The notes below the pieces were generated by a model that saw only the letters and a list, made by a program, of their open reading frames with translations, was not told the DNA's origin and made no database searches. From Adineta steineri (Eukaryota > Rotifera > Eurotatoria > Adinetida > Adinetidae), in assembly GCA_905250115.1 (NCBI GenBank), contig CAJNOI010000015.1, positions 685,283-749,282 on the forward strand: a DNA stretch of 64,000 nt, written 5' to 3'. A program made the translations under genes and the position numbers. Each line of letters begins with the position of its first letter. Position 1 is the first letter of the stretch. Below are positions 15,157-27,503 of this stretch, piece by piece.

Positions 15157-15480
15157 ATGTCGAAGTTGGAATCTGTAATAACGCAGGTAAGTAGTCAAAT
15201 AATTTAGTAGAGACACTAATATAATATATACAATATAAACTACAGGATCTATTTGATCATACAAACGGTGATTCGGTTTCTGTTCCACTTGTAGCCATAC
15301 GATCGGGGTAAATATGATAAAATTTATTTAAGTAATCTAACAAATAATATTTTTCATCTGAGAATGTCAAAGAAGATCGAAGTAGTTACAAATAAAATAG
15401 ATTTTGCTATGTCTTTTCTCAATAAATTAATGAATCAGTTTTTATTATCATTTCTGCTATACAGTAAGTGCCATAAATGA
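15157..15480 (+). CDS. Candidate three-exon small protein, family unknown
   Basis: Exons 15157-15186, 15246-15307 and 15363-15480 join in frame to a 69-residue protein. It begins MSKLESVITQ, continues DLFDHTNGDSVSVPLVAIRSG (split for length: DLFDHTNGDS, then VSVPLVAIRSG), and ends in a hydrophobic helix (FLNKLMNQFLLSFLLY) and a TGA stop. Both introns are 55-59 nt, the local norm, and the first donor is GTAAGT. The second acceptor (CTGAG) is weak. I recognise no family. The case rests only on splice logic and open frame, so it may be chance in a gene-poor region. Confidence 0.28.
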
Positions 15481-17203
15481 ACATGGTCGAGAAAAACGAG
15501 GAAGATAAAGGAGTTATTTAATTGTATTTCATAAATAAAATCTACATTATACGTGCATCATTGTGATAATTATTATAATCGCTTTTTTCTTTCAATTAAC
15601 AATGTTATTCTATTTTCCGTAGAATCACCTAATTTTGCATCAGATTCAATGGCTAAGTTTCTCCGTTCTTATTTTTTATTCTTCCTATAAAACTGTTTAT
15701 TCTGAGCTTCGCTAATGCCCCGACATTTTCAATTGACCTACAGTCTTTGAATTTTATACTCCGCTGAAATCTTTTTAAAATATTGCCACTTATTAGCAAC
15801 TGTTTCGAAGTATATTTCATTGAATCTACACCGACTAATTCAAATACAATCTGACCAGCAGACTCGGTTGAATATTAAGCTAGCATCGAATGAATCGTTG
15901 CATTTTGTTTTTCCGTCATAGACTGGGTTTTGTGCAATTTTCTAAGTCACCAGCTATTATAAAAAGACGATTTTCCATTTTTTCTTTTAGACAAATATTC
16001 ATTCTTTGATTGATTTATAAGTTGTTAAGAGAAGATATAGAAATTTCCCTATTAACATAGGATGATGACTATGAATGGTCCGTCCAAACAAAGCGAAAAG
16101 GTAAAAGAAAGATCATTGTTCAATATCAAAAAGAGTGCGGATCCACTTATAGCACTTACTGTAATAGGCATCACCTTAGAGATAGTATGTGTATATACTT
16201 ATTTCGAATATCAAAAGCCGTACTTACACTGTATTTTTATCGTTCAGCATATCCTGTGAGGAACAAATCATACACCATTAAAAATATGTAGTTCAAGGAC
16301 AAGTTCAAACGAGAACAAAGGTTTGATCACACCATACATATACGATAAAACGATGAACGAATCAAGCGACTATTAAGTGCAAGATGAGAAGTAAGAAGTA
16401 CTAATGTATTAGTAAGAATTTAATTCGGTAGTTAGTATAAAAAATAACATGTTTGTTGTTTTTCCTGAACTCTCGTATATACTTGTGCCACTTTTCATTT
16501 TTCTTATATATTCTTTTGATCTATTTTCATTGTGTAATATAATTTCAATACTAACTAGATGATGAGAAGAGAGATTGTGATTAACTTTTAGAATCTTATT
16601 AACAATGTTTTTCTAAACTATACTACCAAATAGAACAAAGAAAAAAATATATAAGAGCTTATTCGTTTTTCTACAAACGATATGATTAAATAATGTATCT
16701 AGAATATATATGATCCCTAGTATCTTGTTTTCTAATTATAATAGTATTATCATCTGCAATATGAACGAAATAGAAAAAAAAATCAAATAAACTAAAACAG
16801 AGAAGTATGAACCAAAGGAAAAGATATTCTAACTATTTTAAAAGAAGAGAACGATATAGACATATACTTCACTTATTCTTGGTATCATTGTAAAACAAGG
16901 AAAAGAAACAAGCGCATGATAGAGATGAATCATACTGTAATACTATTATTTGTAAATTTAAGATAAACATTATATATTGGTAATTCTAGAATTGTAAGTA
17001 AACTTACTTCTTAGTTATGTTTCTTAGTTAGATAAATGAAAATAACTAAAAATTTGCATAATTTGTTGAGCAAAGGTTAATTAAACACTTTAATCATTTG
17101 AATAATACAATTTATCGTAATCTTATAAACATATATATTTTATTGTACTAGTCCGATTGATTTCTTTTCTATCTATAGTGAAGTATTACTGGTAAACGAT
17201 AAT
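15481..17203. other. Gene-free stretch upstream of HPP gene
   Basis: 1.7 kb. Short frames (for example near 16062) lack support. No RNA gene or repeat family recognised. Confidence 0.4.
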
Positions 17204-17870
17204 ATGAATAAAATTGATGATCTATGTAATGAAACACGATGTTGTAGAAAAAAATCTGAATTGATTAAGAAATATTTTCAAAAATGGTCTGGACAACATA
17301 AATCGAATGAATCATCAATTCAATTTGTTGAATGTATTATTACATTTGTTGGTACCTTTATTGCCCTTGGAATTATATCAGTTGTTCATTATCGAATACT
17401 AGCAGAGTGATCATTGAATAGAAAATTATAGAAATAAAATTAATATAATTTTCTATTATTTTAGACATGATTTAACTTTCTTACTTGGTTCATTTGGAGC
17501 ATCATGTGTACTTCTTTTTGCAACTCCATCAAGTCCATTAGCACAGCCACGTAATGCATTCTTTGGTCAACTAATTGGTGCTACCGTTGGTTGTATTGTA
17601 CGTATTATATTTGATTATATACGTGAACAATTCATCGCTGCAACATTATCAGTTGCTATTAGTATTATAATTATGCAATTGACTAATACATTACATGCGC
17701 CAGGTGGTGCAACTGCATTAACTATGATTATGACAAAAACAACTTATCCTTGGTATGGTTTTCAATATGTTCTTATGCCTACTCTATCAGGAACTATTAT
17801 TTTAATAATTGTTGCTTTAATTATTAATAATTTATCATCTAAAAGACATTATCCTGTAACATGGTGGTAG
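17204..17870 (+). CDS. HPP-family integral membrane protein
   Basis: Exons 17204-17406 and 17465-17870 join in frame to 202 residues. After a charged N-terminal tail of about 40 residues come roughly five hydrophobic segments (for example VECIITFVGTFIALGIISVV and SVAISIIIMQL). Family hallmarks are visible: FLLGSFGASCVLLFATP, then SPLAQPRNAFFGQLIGA, and LHAPGGATAL, where most members read HPPGGATAL. The second position of the name-giving motif is therefore Ala instead of Pro. Members are known mainly from bacteria, fungi, algae and plants, where a chloroplast form has been linked to nitrite transport. The substrate here is unknown. A family rare in animals suggests horizontal acquisition; the intron shows that it is now a eukaryotic gene. 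It converges on the ABCG gene. Confidence 0.85.
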
Positions 17871-18176
17871 AAACAGACTATGAAATATTATATTTTATAT
17901 ATATATATATGCAATTTAGAAATTAATATCACAAGGTTGAGACCTACGCAACAATGTTGAATTCATTAATAAAAATAGTTTATAATTAATTAATTTAACT
18001 GAAGTTTTTCAACATGATATCTCTCGTTTTACTTTTTTCCTAAAAATCAAATAATAAAAGCAGGCATGCAGAAGAAAAAATACAATAGTCATTGAAATAT
18101 TATTCAAAGAGAAAAGCATAGAAACTATTCTAGATTAAATAGGCAAAAAAATATGTATATTATTTTACATACATAT
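17871..18176. other. Convergent 3' intergenic region
   Basis: 306 bases between two stops. It contains a TA dinucleotide run near 17895-17910 and AATAAAA near 18050. Nothing else is seen. Confidence 0.45.
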
Positions 18177-20555
18177 TTAGTTTTTAAGAAATCGAACACC
18201 AAGAAAAGCCACAAGACGACATATAACAATATAACCTAATAATGCACCAATACAACCACCTATATTAATATAATCGTATCCACGTTCACGTATAAGTATT
18301 TCACCATTGTCAATACATTTATGACTTTTTCGTTCGTCAAATGTACATGTCAACGTAAGATCACTTAATTCATTTAAAGCGGCACCAACAAATGCATATT
18401 TAGTATATGACAAAGCATCGAGCCAAGCAAAATATTTTGGTAAACGTGATGGTGCAAGAAAGAAACCACCAAATAAACGTGATATTTCAAGTGCTAATGG
18501 TAAAACTGTTACACTCATATCTGTTGTTTTACATATAGCAGAAACTAATAATGCTAATGATGTTGCTGCAATTGAACATAATACCATAAAAAGCATGAAA
18601 ATAAAAAATTTTGCAGCTGTTGCTTGTAAACCAATTAGAAAATACACAATAAATGACTATGAAAAATACGAGTGAAAATACAAACTAATTTTAATTATAA
18701 TCTTGTACTTACAAATACAATTGGTACTGGTAACTGAATCAATGTTTCAGTAGCAATTTTTGCTGCAAAATAAGCACTTGCAAAATAAGTACCAGATGCT
18801 CGTTCACGTAGGGTTAATTCTCGTTCCACAGGAAATGAATCAATGACCATTAAGGCACCGAAAATACCTTGATTGACAGCACAGAAAAATACGGCTGATT
18901 CACGACGTACAATACTTTTTTGATTATCGCCAATTCTTAAAAAAACAGTACCAACTAAAATAGCCGTGATAATTGTTTGTACAATTGATGCAATAAGAAT
19001 TCTTTTTTGACGTAATTGTTCTCTAAAGGTACGACGAAGAAGAATTCTCACTTGTGTTAACCATGTTGGACGTGGTGGTATATTGTTCATTTGACCAATA
19101 CGTTTGTTAACACCCATATCAAGATCAATCTCAATTGGTGGTTGATGACTTAAAATTGCTTCATCAATAGCTGCTTGACGTTCAAGAGATATATCAGCAG
19201 TACCAAGAATTGGATCAGTATGCGGTGGTGTTATAACATCTAATATATGATCAGCTGGATTCGTATGTTGAGGACATGGAAATCCAGCTAAACGATAAAC
19301 TTCCTAATAAACGAATAAATTAAATTTTTATATTACTATGAAAAAATTCGATTTAATAAATATTCTTACCAATACTTGTCTTAATGGACCTTGATACATT
19401 ATACTACCTGCTTTAAGTAAAATCAATGAATCAAATAAATTAAAGATTTTTGCTTGAGGTTGATGAATTGAACAAACGATTGTAACAGCTTTTTCCTGTG
19501 ATTTTCCATGAGCAAGCGCATGAAATGTTTTAACTAAATCAAGTGCTGTAACTGAATCCAAACCAGATGTTGGTTCATCAAGAAATAATAATTGTGGACG
19601 ACTAAGTAGTTGCATACCAACACATAGACGTTTACGTTCGCCACCAGATATACCTTTTTTTAATGCTGTACCAACAATAACATCGTTAACATGAGATAAA
19701 CCTAAATCAGCCATAACATCATCAACACGTTCTTTTCGTTCTTTATCAGTAAAGTCTCGTGGTAAACGAAGTTTTGCTGTATACATTAATGTTTCTTCAA
19801 CTGTTAAATATCCATTTAATAAATCATCTTGAATAACATAACCAGCAATAAGTTTTAATTCAGCATTATCATATGGTGCACCATTTAAACGCATTTCACC
19901 TTCGACAATAGTATTGACATCCAAACGACAAGCTAATGTATTGAGAAGAGTTGATTTACCAGAACCCGATGGACCTATATATATATATGTAATAGTTTGA
20001 TTTTAACTATGATTTGTATATAGAATGAATAGACTTACCCATGACTGCCCATAATCCGCCTGTGATAGCTCCACTTGTATCGTTGAGTAAACATTTTCTT
20101 TTTGGTACGAAATTTTTATATGATTTCAAACGTTTAAAAAACTCTTTTTTTTTATCTTCTCGAGCTTGAACAGTTAAATTTTGCCAAACAAGAATTGTAC
20201 TAACACGATCCGATGTTGGATCAAGCGTAGATAATTCTCGTTCATTTGATCGTACGGCATTAGATTGACGAGAACGATTATGAACAAATCTAGTATAAGA
20301 ACCTGTTCCTGGTGGCCTCTTCAATCTTTCTGATGTTGCCTGATTTGGAGTATGTACTGCTATGTCATATGTAGGAGGCAATGACGTCGATGATGCTGAT
20401 CTATCTCGCGTTGAATTTTGAGTATCTGTAATCTCTTCTTCGTTCAAAGTTGATAAGTGATTCTCACTAGAACTTTGTGTAAAACTATGATTATCTGTAC
20501 CGTTATGGTCATCTGTATCAGCTGGAGATGATAGTTTAGGACTTGTTGAGGTCAT
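18177..20555 (-). CDS. ABCG-type half-transporter
   Basis: Four exons on the minus strand: 20555-20039, 19974-19370, 19303-18713 and 18656-18177, giving 730 residues. The order NBD then TMD identifies the ABCG/White subfamily. The first intron falls inside the Walker A motif (G-PSGSGKST). Further on are the Q-loop region (GYVIQDD), the signature SGGERKR, Walker B LLFLDEPTSGLD and the H-loop SIHQP. The membrane half has about six hydrophobic segments, with the extracellular loop before the last helix containing several Cys. The first 100 residues are Ser/Thr-rich and unconserved. Half-transporters of this type dimerise to export lipids or xenobiotics; the substrate cannot be told from sequence. 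A GTAAG donor and a TTTATAG acceptor at about 20600-20650 suggest a 5'UTR intron. Confidence 0.93.
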
Positions 20556-22297
20556 TTTACAATATATAGTGCGAGGTATGATGTGTATGGATATAAACTA
20601 TAAAAAATAAATATAAAGTATACTAATTTTATTTACATATTGAACTTACCTTTATTATATATATATATACGATTTTGCACTGGTATGTACTTGAAGATCG
20701 ATCAATACGTTTTGTCAATTAAGTTGTGAGATGAATTTTTAAAAGGTAACTTGACGATTTAAACGTCTGTTCAATGAAGCATAAAACAGTTTTTGTTCAA
20801 ACTAAGTTTATTCAATGAATATTCATGACACGTATGTATCTTATCTTTTCGTTCAATGATACAAAATATTATTATTTATCATTGTTCTTAACGTAGTGCA
20901 AGAAGTATTTCGTATTATATTTGCAAACATTTATCTCTTCCTCACTGGATAAAAGAAACTATTCGACCAAATCATTTTTGTTATTAAATCATTTTCATGG
21001 TAGATATACAAAACCTAGTTTGATAACCAGTTCGCAGCCGTATTTTGTATCAAACGACGCGTAATATATAATCATGAATGTTATGTATATGTATATAGAT
21101 ATATATATAGATAATGATTCATAGAAAGTAGTCAACTGATTATATCAGTTCAATGACGATATATCAAGATAGTATTACTTCAATTAAATAACACATATGG
21201 ATATACCTCTGATGGATTTCAGAAATCATATGAAATATCAGTAAAGATAGCTGAATATATCTTCTTAAAGCTTAGAATATCTAAACAACTTGAAATAATT
21301 AAAAGAGAATCTATTGTATGATTTGTTATGAAGACTATTTATATCTAATTCTAATGAACTCTTATATTTTTTTATTTCGTTTTTGTTGAAATAATGAGTA
21401 CAAAATAATTCATAGTTTCGATGACCGCTTGACATCTATAGGCAAATATTTGAATAGAATGTCCACGTGAAATAAATTTTTAAATCATGTGACCAGTGCT
21501 GAAGTCACTGTTGGTTATTACAAAGAAGGAGGGGATATCATGCTAGGATGTCCTTATTGTAAATGGGCCATTGAATTAGGGCTTATTGCCCATCTTTTTC
21601 TTTTTCTCGTTCTGTTCATAAGCGGTCAACTGTCTATTCTTTTTTTCTTTCGTTGCAATCGAGGTTCGCCATAGTCATATCATCATCGTTCTTACGATCG
21701 GTCATTTCTTTTTTTTTTGTGCATGTCTGCGCATTAATATTTGTCCTATATTTGATCGGTCGACTAACATAACGTTATTCAAAAACTCAGTAGTATAAAT
21801 ACAAATATAATATCAACCCGTCTTTTAAAGTAAGTCTGGCTTTCTTTTTTAGACAGCATTATCTACAATCTTTGTCTAGGCATAAGAACATAACTTTGAT
21901 TATTACATAAGAAAACTATTTTTTTTTTCGATAACTTATAAAGAAAATTTTGAAACAAATAATAAAATCTTTTGATTATGATAGAATATTTAATAAAGAT
22001 TTTTTTTTAAATACATGCATGATTAATAATCTAAGAAAATATGCTTTAATCTCTATATATAAGTTAAGGTCATCCGTTAGTAAGAAACACGTACGTCTAT
22101 ACATGTACATGTATATATATATAGACGTGCCACCCGTTTATTTACACGTATTGTGTCCGAGTAGTAAGAGAATACGGTAGTCGTTATTCTTGTTCTGTTT
22201 TTCTACTCTCGTCCAATAAGAAGAAATTTCTTTCTCGCTATTGTTCAAAATATGTCGTGATCAGAGTAATTTATATCACTTATATATATTTTTTTAG
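20556..22297. other. Divergent intergenic region with TA-rich runs
   Basis: 1.74 kb between divergent genes. It holds TA runs (20655-20668, 21085-21110) and no convincing coding frame. AG at 22296-22297 immediately before the next ATG looks like a splice acceptor. Confidence 0.45.
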
Positions 22298-23369
22298 ATG
22301 GTATCAACAACAACACCGAAATTTGGCGTTAGATTTCCAACACGTAAAGAAAGAACAGTTAAACGAGTAACTAAATGTGAAACACGAGAAATTCAAAAAC
22401 GTATATTATTATAAAAGCCTATATATGATTCTTAAATAAAACAAAATTTTTTTTGTGTTTATTCAAGGTCTTGAACCACCAAAACCACCGAAACTACCAC
22501 GTGTTCGTCCACCACCGAAACCTAAAGTATCTAAAAAACCACCACCACCAGCCACACTTTGTAAACCACCTAAACCTCCTCGTGTGTCTGCTAGTCGTTG
22601 TAATGAACGTCAGCCAGCAACTACATCTCAAACAACAACATCATCGTCTTCATTATCATCATCGTCAAAGACAAATACATCAAATTCTTCATTATCTGGA
22701 TCACGTACATTACAAGCACCTGATTTAGAAAAATTAGCTCGTCTTACTTGTTCACGTGAATTTAGTCTTTTTCATAAATATATTAAACCTGAATTATCAA
22801 GATCCTATGAAAATCAATTAGCCTTTCTTCAAACAAAATTACAACATTTAAAGAATGAATTTGTTAATAAACAAGCTGAACATTTAAATTTTGAACAAAT
22901 TCGTGATTATTATAATGATGCTGTTAAAGAAAATGTACGACGTCATATAAAACCAGATGAATATTTAACATTAGCTGATAAATTTAAACAAGATTCTAAA
23001 CAAGTAAAAGATCAATTTCTCTTCGCTACTGTATACAAAAAAAATAATATATTTTTTTATTTTTAGGCTATTGATAAATGGCTTAAAAAGAAAGAAGTTA
23101 AACCACAACGACAAATAACTGAATATTTACAAAGACGACAAGCACGTATTCGTGATCGAATCAAAGAAACAATTGAAGAAAATAAAAAGCAACAACAATC
23201 AGCTAAAGCAGCTGAAGATGGAGTCGAAACAACAGAAAGTACCATTACTATAACACCAGCAGCAACAACAACAACAGAAATAGTAACAACAGAAATAATA
23301 GAAACAACAGAGACAACAACAACTACAATAATCGAAGTTGATGATGACGATATAATGATAATCGATTAG
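22298..23369 (+). CDS. Unrecognised proline-rich, coiled-coil protein
   Basis: Exons 22298-22400, 22468-23030 and 23067-23369 join in frame to 322 residues. A basic start (RFPTRKERTVKR) is followed by a Pro/Lys-rich block (EPPKPPKLPRVRPPPKPK), a Ser/Thr-rich linker, then about 150 residues of charged helix: SREFSLFHKYIKPELSR, LQTKLQHLKNEF, YLQRRQARIRDRIKET. The tail is Thr/Glu-rich and ends in acidic residues (VDDDDIMIID). I do not recognise a family; the helical core may be a cytoskeletal or ciliary coiled coil. The splice acceptor directly abuts the ATG, so a 5'UTR intron or trans-splicing is likely. It converges on the macro-domain gene, with 200 bp between stops. Confidence 0.7.
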
Positions 23370-23570
23370 TATAACATGAGATGAAAATGCTATTTCATAT
23401 TATTCCATTTCTACATTATAAATATCTATTTAAATTTTTTTGCATTATAAAAAATTTAGTCGTACTTTGTTTTTTCTCTTGCTGTATATAAAACACAGTT
23501 AATGAAAAACAATATCAGACTTATAAGATAAATACTTCTCTAATTCACACCAAATCTAATATTCTTTATT

Positions 23571-24260
23571 TTACAAATCTTTCTCAGATTTTTGTTTCCA
23601 TTGTTCATATGCTTTTGTAAATACATCAAATTCATGTTTTCCAAACATAGCAAAAACAACTGTTTTTAAATATTGTGCTTCTGATAATTCTCGAGCAACT
23701 GTGGAAATAGCAACTGGTGCTGCATCATCCAATGGATAACCATAGATACCCGTACTAATAGATGCTAAACCAAGTTCAGTAATTGATTCTAATTTATCAG
23801 CTTCTCGTATCACATTTGTATATGTTGATTCAAGTAGTCGTCGAGATTCATTAGGATTTGATGACGAATAAACTGGACCAGCAACATGTAAAAGATGTGA
23901 AAAACCGGTGTTATATCCTTTTGTAATAATAACTTGTGCTGTTTTAGTTTTATCTGGTACAAGTTGTTTTAATTCAGATAATAATTGTGAACCAGCTGCC
24001 TTATGAATTGCTCCATCAAGACCTCCGCCTATTTATATAATTAAAATTTGTTTTTTTTTCGTTTAAAATACTATATATCAATTTATTTATTTCTTACCTC
24101 CTCTCATATATACATTAGCAGCATTTACAATAGCTGTTACATTAGGATGAGAGTTTTTAATATCAAGTAGACTACGATGAATAATTTGTATTTGCCATTT
24201 TTGTGCAATAGATGAAACTCCCATAATTAGTGTTATATAAAACAATATAATTATATTCAT
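23571..24260 (-). CDS. Macro-domain (MacroD-like) protein with predicted signal peptide
   Basis: Exons 24260-24098 and 24028-23571 join to 206 residues. The macro fold is clear: NAANVYMRGGGGLDG spans the intron, then HVAGPVY, and ISTGIYGYP forms the diphosphate loop. These are the ADP-ribose-binding motifs of the MacroD-type hydrolases, which remove mono-ADP-ribose from acidic residues or hydrolyse O-acetyl-ADP-ribose. I chose the upstream ATG at 24260: it is the first one after an in-frame stop, and it adds MNIIILFYITLIMGVSSIA, a short hydrophobic N-terminus typical of secretory signals. With the alternative ATG at 24224 the protein would be cytosolic. Almost the entire mature chain is macro domain. 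The gene ends next to the SHARPIN-like cluster in the same orientation. Confidence 0.88.
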
Positions 24261-24400
24261 ATCACAAATATATTAAAAGAAAAAGAAAATAAATTAAATT
24301 ATGACAATAAAAATAGTATTAGTAACGTTTTTCTTGTTTAATTAGTTCTCTTTGAAAAAATACAAATTCATAATAAAAATATGAATAAACCAAAAGAGAA

Positions 24401-25474
24401 TTAAGTGTTCTGTGGTTTTGAAATATAAAGAACAAGTACTGTGTTTTCATTGACTGTTGGCATTGTAACACCAAATTCATAATTATCAGGCAGATGTTCA
24501 CGATTGATATACCAGAATTGATTATTTGAAGGAATATCTACATTAGTTTGAACCTAAAGAAGTAAAAGAATTTTTATTGATTGTATATTTTTATTCTCTT
24601 ACTATTTGTTTAAGAGTATTAATAGTCGTTCGTGGAAGAATAGTTACTTCAAATTGTTCATCCGTACAAAGATTAATCAGATAACTTTCAATAGATAATT
24701 TTAATCTAAATAAAACGATATATTTAATAAGAACTTTGAATAATTTCTAAAGATATGAATGCTCTTATCAATATTTTCTTAGCTGAGAGATCATGATCTA
24801 TATTTACTTCAAAGGTTTCTCAACAGGTTCTGGTGGTGGAGCTGGTGGTGCATTTCCTGATTCATTAATAATGTCCAAACCAAGTCGAATCGATGTTTTA
24901 TTCTGAGCAAGTAGACGAGCTATTTGACTAGCTATGTCTGGTTTATTATCATTCAGTGCTCTAATGAATTGTTTCACATTTTCATCAGATTCAGGTGGTC
25001 GATCTAAGGAAAACAGTTGATTTTCTATACTGACTCATATCATGAATTAAATGAGTTACTCTGTAAATAATCTCGCATATAGTTTAGTAATTCTACAGCG
25101 CCCTTTTGTTTATCGATTATAATCCATTTGTCTTGTTTCGAACGATCATGAATACATTCTACAGTACCAGGAGCTGATGATTCTTCTAGATACGAACAAT
25201 CATTTAGATAACACTCATAGGCAATCTATAGAAGATATAATATAAATTAATTTGTTTGGTGTATAAGATAAATACCTCGTTATCAGGTGGAAGCATAATA
25301 ATAAGTTTTGAATCATTTATCATAAGTTGTAATTTCGCATTTGAATATTGCAAAATATCCGGATTTTGAGGACCTGTGATTTTAATTTGTGATACACGTC
25401 CAGTCCTATAATATATGAATACAACATAAATATCTAAGTAAAAAATAAGGAGAAGTCAATGCTTACAGTGACAT
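24401..25474 (-). CDS. SHARPIN-like protein 1 (PH-like, LTM-like, UBL)
   Basis: Six exons on the minus strand: 25474-25467, 25405-25276, 25225-25060, 25003-24808, 24705-24603 and 24553-24401, giving 251 residues. The first coding exon is only 8 nt (MSL). Residues about 5-95 (RVSQIKITGPQNPDI to LLNYMRDYLQ) look like a PH superfold. A helix follows that recalls the LUBAC-tethering motif (DNKPDIASQIARLLAQNKTSI). After a Pro-rich linker a ubiquitin-like domain (FEVTILPRTTINTLKQIV, then NQFWYINREHLPD) reaches the C-terminus. There is no NZF finger. The phases of the introns around the LTM and UBL exons (1, 2, 0) match those of its three paralogs. A splice acceptor at 25484-25485 precedes the ATG by nine bases. 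The name is inferred from domain order. Confidence 0.6.
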
Positions 25475-25704
25475 TTAAGATATCTAAAAAAAGAAAGTCA
25501 TACGTAAAATTTTTCGTAAATATATTAAAAGAAATATTATCAGAACAATAATTTATTTTCATCACAATATAACTTCAAAAATAAACGTAAAGATGTACAA
25601 ATATTGATTATGACTTTATCTAATCGAAGAAAATAGATGAGAATTTGACGATGAAAGACTGAGATAAATAGAAGTGTGTTTATATCTGTTTCTAAACAAG
25701 ATGT

Positions 25705-27015
25705 TTAAGTAATATAAATAGTTAATGTATCACCAGATCGAATAGGTTTCATTAGAGATTTTTGTTGAACTTGATTTAAATTAGATGGTATTGCAGATCC
25801 AAATATATATTCATCAGGAATCGGATAACGATCAAAAGCAAACCAATATTGATTACTATATTTAATATTTGTTTCTTTTTCTATCTAAAAATATCAATTA
25901 AACTTTTACTTAATATATAATGCTTATAATTGTAACGAACTTGTTTTTTTAATGATTGAAGTGTTGTGCCAGAACGTACTTTGATAGGTGCTATTATCGA
26001 ATCTTTTTGAATTTGACATTCAATACGAAGTCCTAAACTAAATATTTAATTGAAATAAAGAAAACAAACATAACTATTACAAACTAACTCAAGAATTGAA
26101 TCTGTTGATATTTTAATATCATCATTTAGTTTCGGTTGAGTTGTCTTTTTTCTTTGCTTATCATTTTTATCCGAAAGATTAAATTGAACTCTGGCTTGCA
26201 CATTTGCTAGTTTTTGTGTAATATGTTCAGTTTCATTTAAATCACTTCTATTAATCGATTTTATCAACTTTTCGATTAATAGTTTTTTTGAATCTAAAAC
26301 ACCAAAATAACTTCTTATTAATTTAATAACCGTTTTGTATGTCATTTCGATCAACGAATGAATTAATTATATTAGTCTTTCTGATATACCTTGATTTATA
26401 TGTATTGAGACTGTATTAGATGTGGTTACTTGATGTGAGTCTAAATATAATAAGAATAAAATTGTCAGAAAACAAACACACTAAGTTTAAACATACCAGA
26501 AATGACAGGCTCAACAGTTGTATGATTAAGAGCTACCTGTAGATGTGCAAAAAAGTCTTTTAATGGTGTATTGTCTGCTGCATATATAATAATAATTGTA
26601 AATTTCGTTGCACGAATCACTGCTACGCCATCCGTTGATGATTCAGTAAGCCATCCTAATCTGCTAAATTCTGATGTATATGCACTCTATTAAAATTTAA
26701 TTAATAAAATTATACGAAAAAAAAACATTGAAAAATTATTTACCTCTCCGTCAACTTTAATACAAAGATACATACATTGTCTTTGTTGATCATGTAGAAT
26801 ACTAATTGTAACATTTTTATCATATGTAGTTGTCTCATTATTGGATAATGATTGCATACGTACCATTTTTACATGATGATATTCCCTTATAAATGTAGAT
26901 AATCGAAGAAAAATAGATTATTAGATTTTTCTTTTTTGTTTATTGCTTACATATTATTTGATGACATATCTGAAACTACAAGTAAATCTAACACGTTTGA
27001 AAGAACGAAGGACAT
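25705..27015 (-). CDS. SHARPIN-like protein 2 (PH-like, LTM-like, UBL)
   Basis: Seven exons on the minus strand: 27015-26951, 26885-26744, 26686-26497, 26440-26390, 26293-26089, 26037-25941 and 25884-25705, giving 309 residues. The PH-like part runs from about residue 25 to 115 (NVTISILHDQQRQCMYLCIKV; split YLCIKVDGESAYTSEF; later TPLKDFFAHLQVAL). Next come a helix of LTM character (IKSINRSDLNETEHITQKL, split), a basic linker (KQRKKTTQPK), and a UBL (VRSGTTLQSLKKQIEKET, then NQYWFAFDRYPIPD). It ends GDTLTIYIT with no NZF. An acceptor at 27054-27055 lies about 40 bases before the ATG. A second in-frame ATG at 26967 could also start it. It lies 70 bp downstream of ANAPC15 and 230 bp upstream of copy 1, all on the same strand. 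Confidence 0.6.
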
Positions 27016-27084
27016 AGAATTATATACAGAATAATTTTTTTAGAAAAAAGAATCTGACAAAAAAATGATGAATTAAACATTATA

Positions 27085-27503
27085 TTATACTACTCCATTG
27101 CCAACATTAGCTCCATTTCCAGGTGATCCAGGACCTTGTTGAGCATCCATTTCATCATCTTGTTCACCACCTTCACTTTCTTCTTCAGCTTCATCACCAT
27201 CTTCATCATCCTTTTAAAAAGAAAACAAAAAAAAAATAAGTAATTCGTAAGAAAATTAACATACATCGCCATTATCCATTTCTGTTCTACCATGAAATGG
27301 TAAATTTAAACCTTTTTCAACATAACGTCGTCGTTCTTGTTCCAATATTTCTTCAAATTTAGCTAGACTAACATCTTCTCGAACTATAGAAAAATAATTA
27401 GAACAAAAATTAAATAAAATTTCTTTTTACCAGGTTGTAAAGGCCGAAACCATAGAGCATTAACTTTTGAAGTTTCAGTTGTCGGCCAAAGATGTGAAGA
27501 CAT
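27085..27503 (-). CDS. ANAPC15: Anaphase-promoting complex subunit 15-like
   Basis: Three exons on the minus strand: 27503-27431, 27383-27265 and 27210-27085, giving 105 residues. It starts MSSHLWPTTETSKVNALWF, continues RPLQPVREDVSLAKFEEILE, reaches NLPFHGR, and then an Asp/Glu-rich tail (DDEDGDEAEEESEGG). The pattern of a short Trp-Phe segment, a helix, an NL(V)P..G turn and an acidic tail matches animal APC15, a small subunit that helps release the mitotic checkpoint complex from the APC/C. Length and order agree with the family, but it is short and low in complexity, so the name is moderately sure. It is the first gene on the minus side of the divergent promoter. Confidence 0.6.

Noticed and set aside
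16062..16259. 65-codon plus-strand frame (MMTMNGPSKQSEK...)
   Set aside because: Short, no recognisable domain, no matching splice partners, and it lies in AT-rich gene-poor DNA.
21489..21674. 61-codon frame with a hydrophobic stretch
   Set aside because: No family and no supporting context; hydrophobic frames are common in AT-rich DNA.
25030..25059. A 30-nt intron in SHARPIN-like protein 1
   Set aside because: A 56-nt intron ending at the next AG (25004) also keeps the frame and fits the local intron length.
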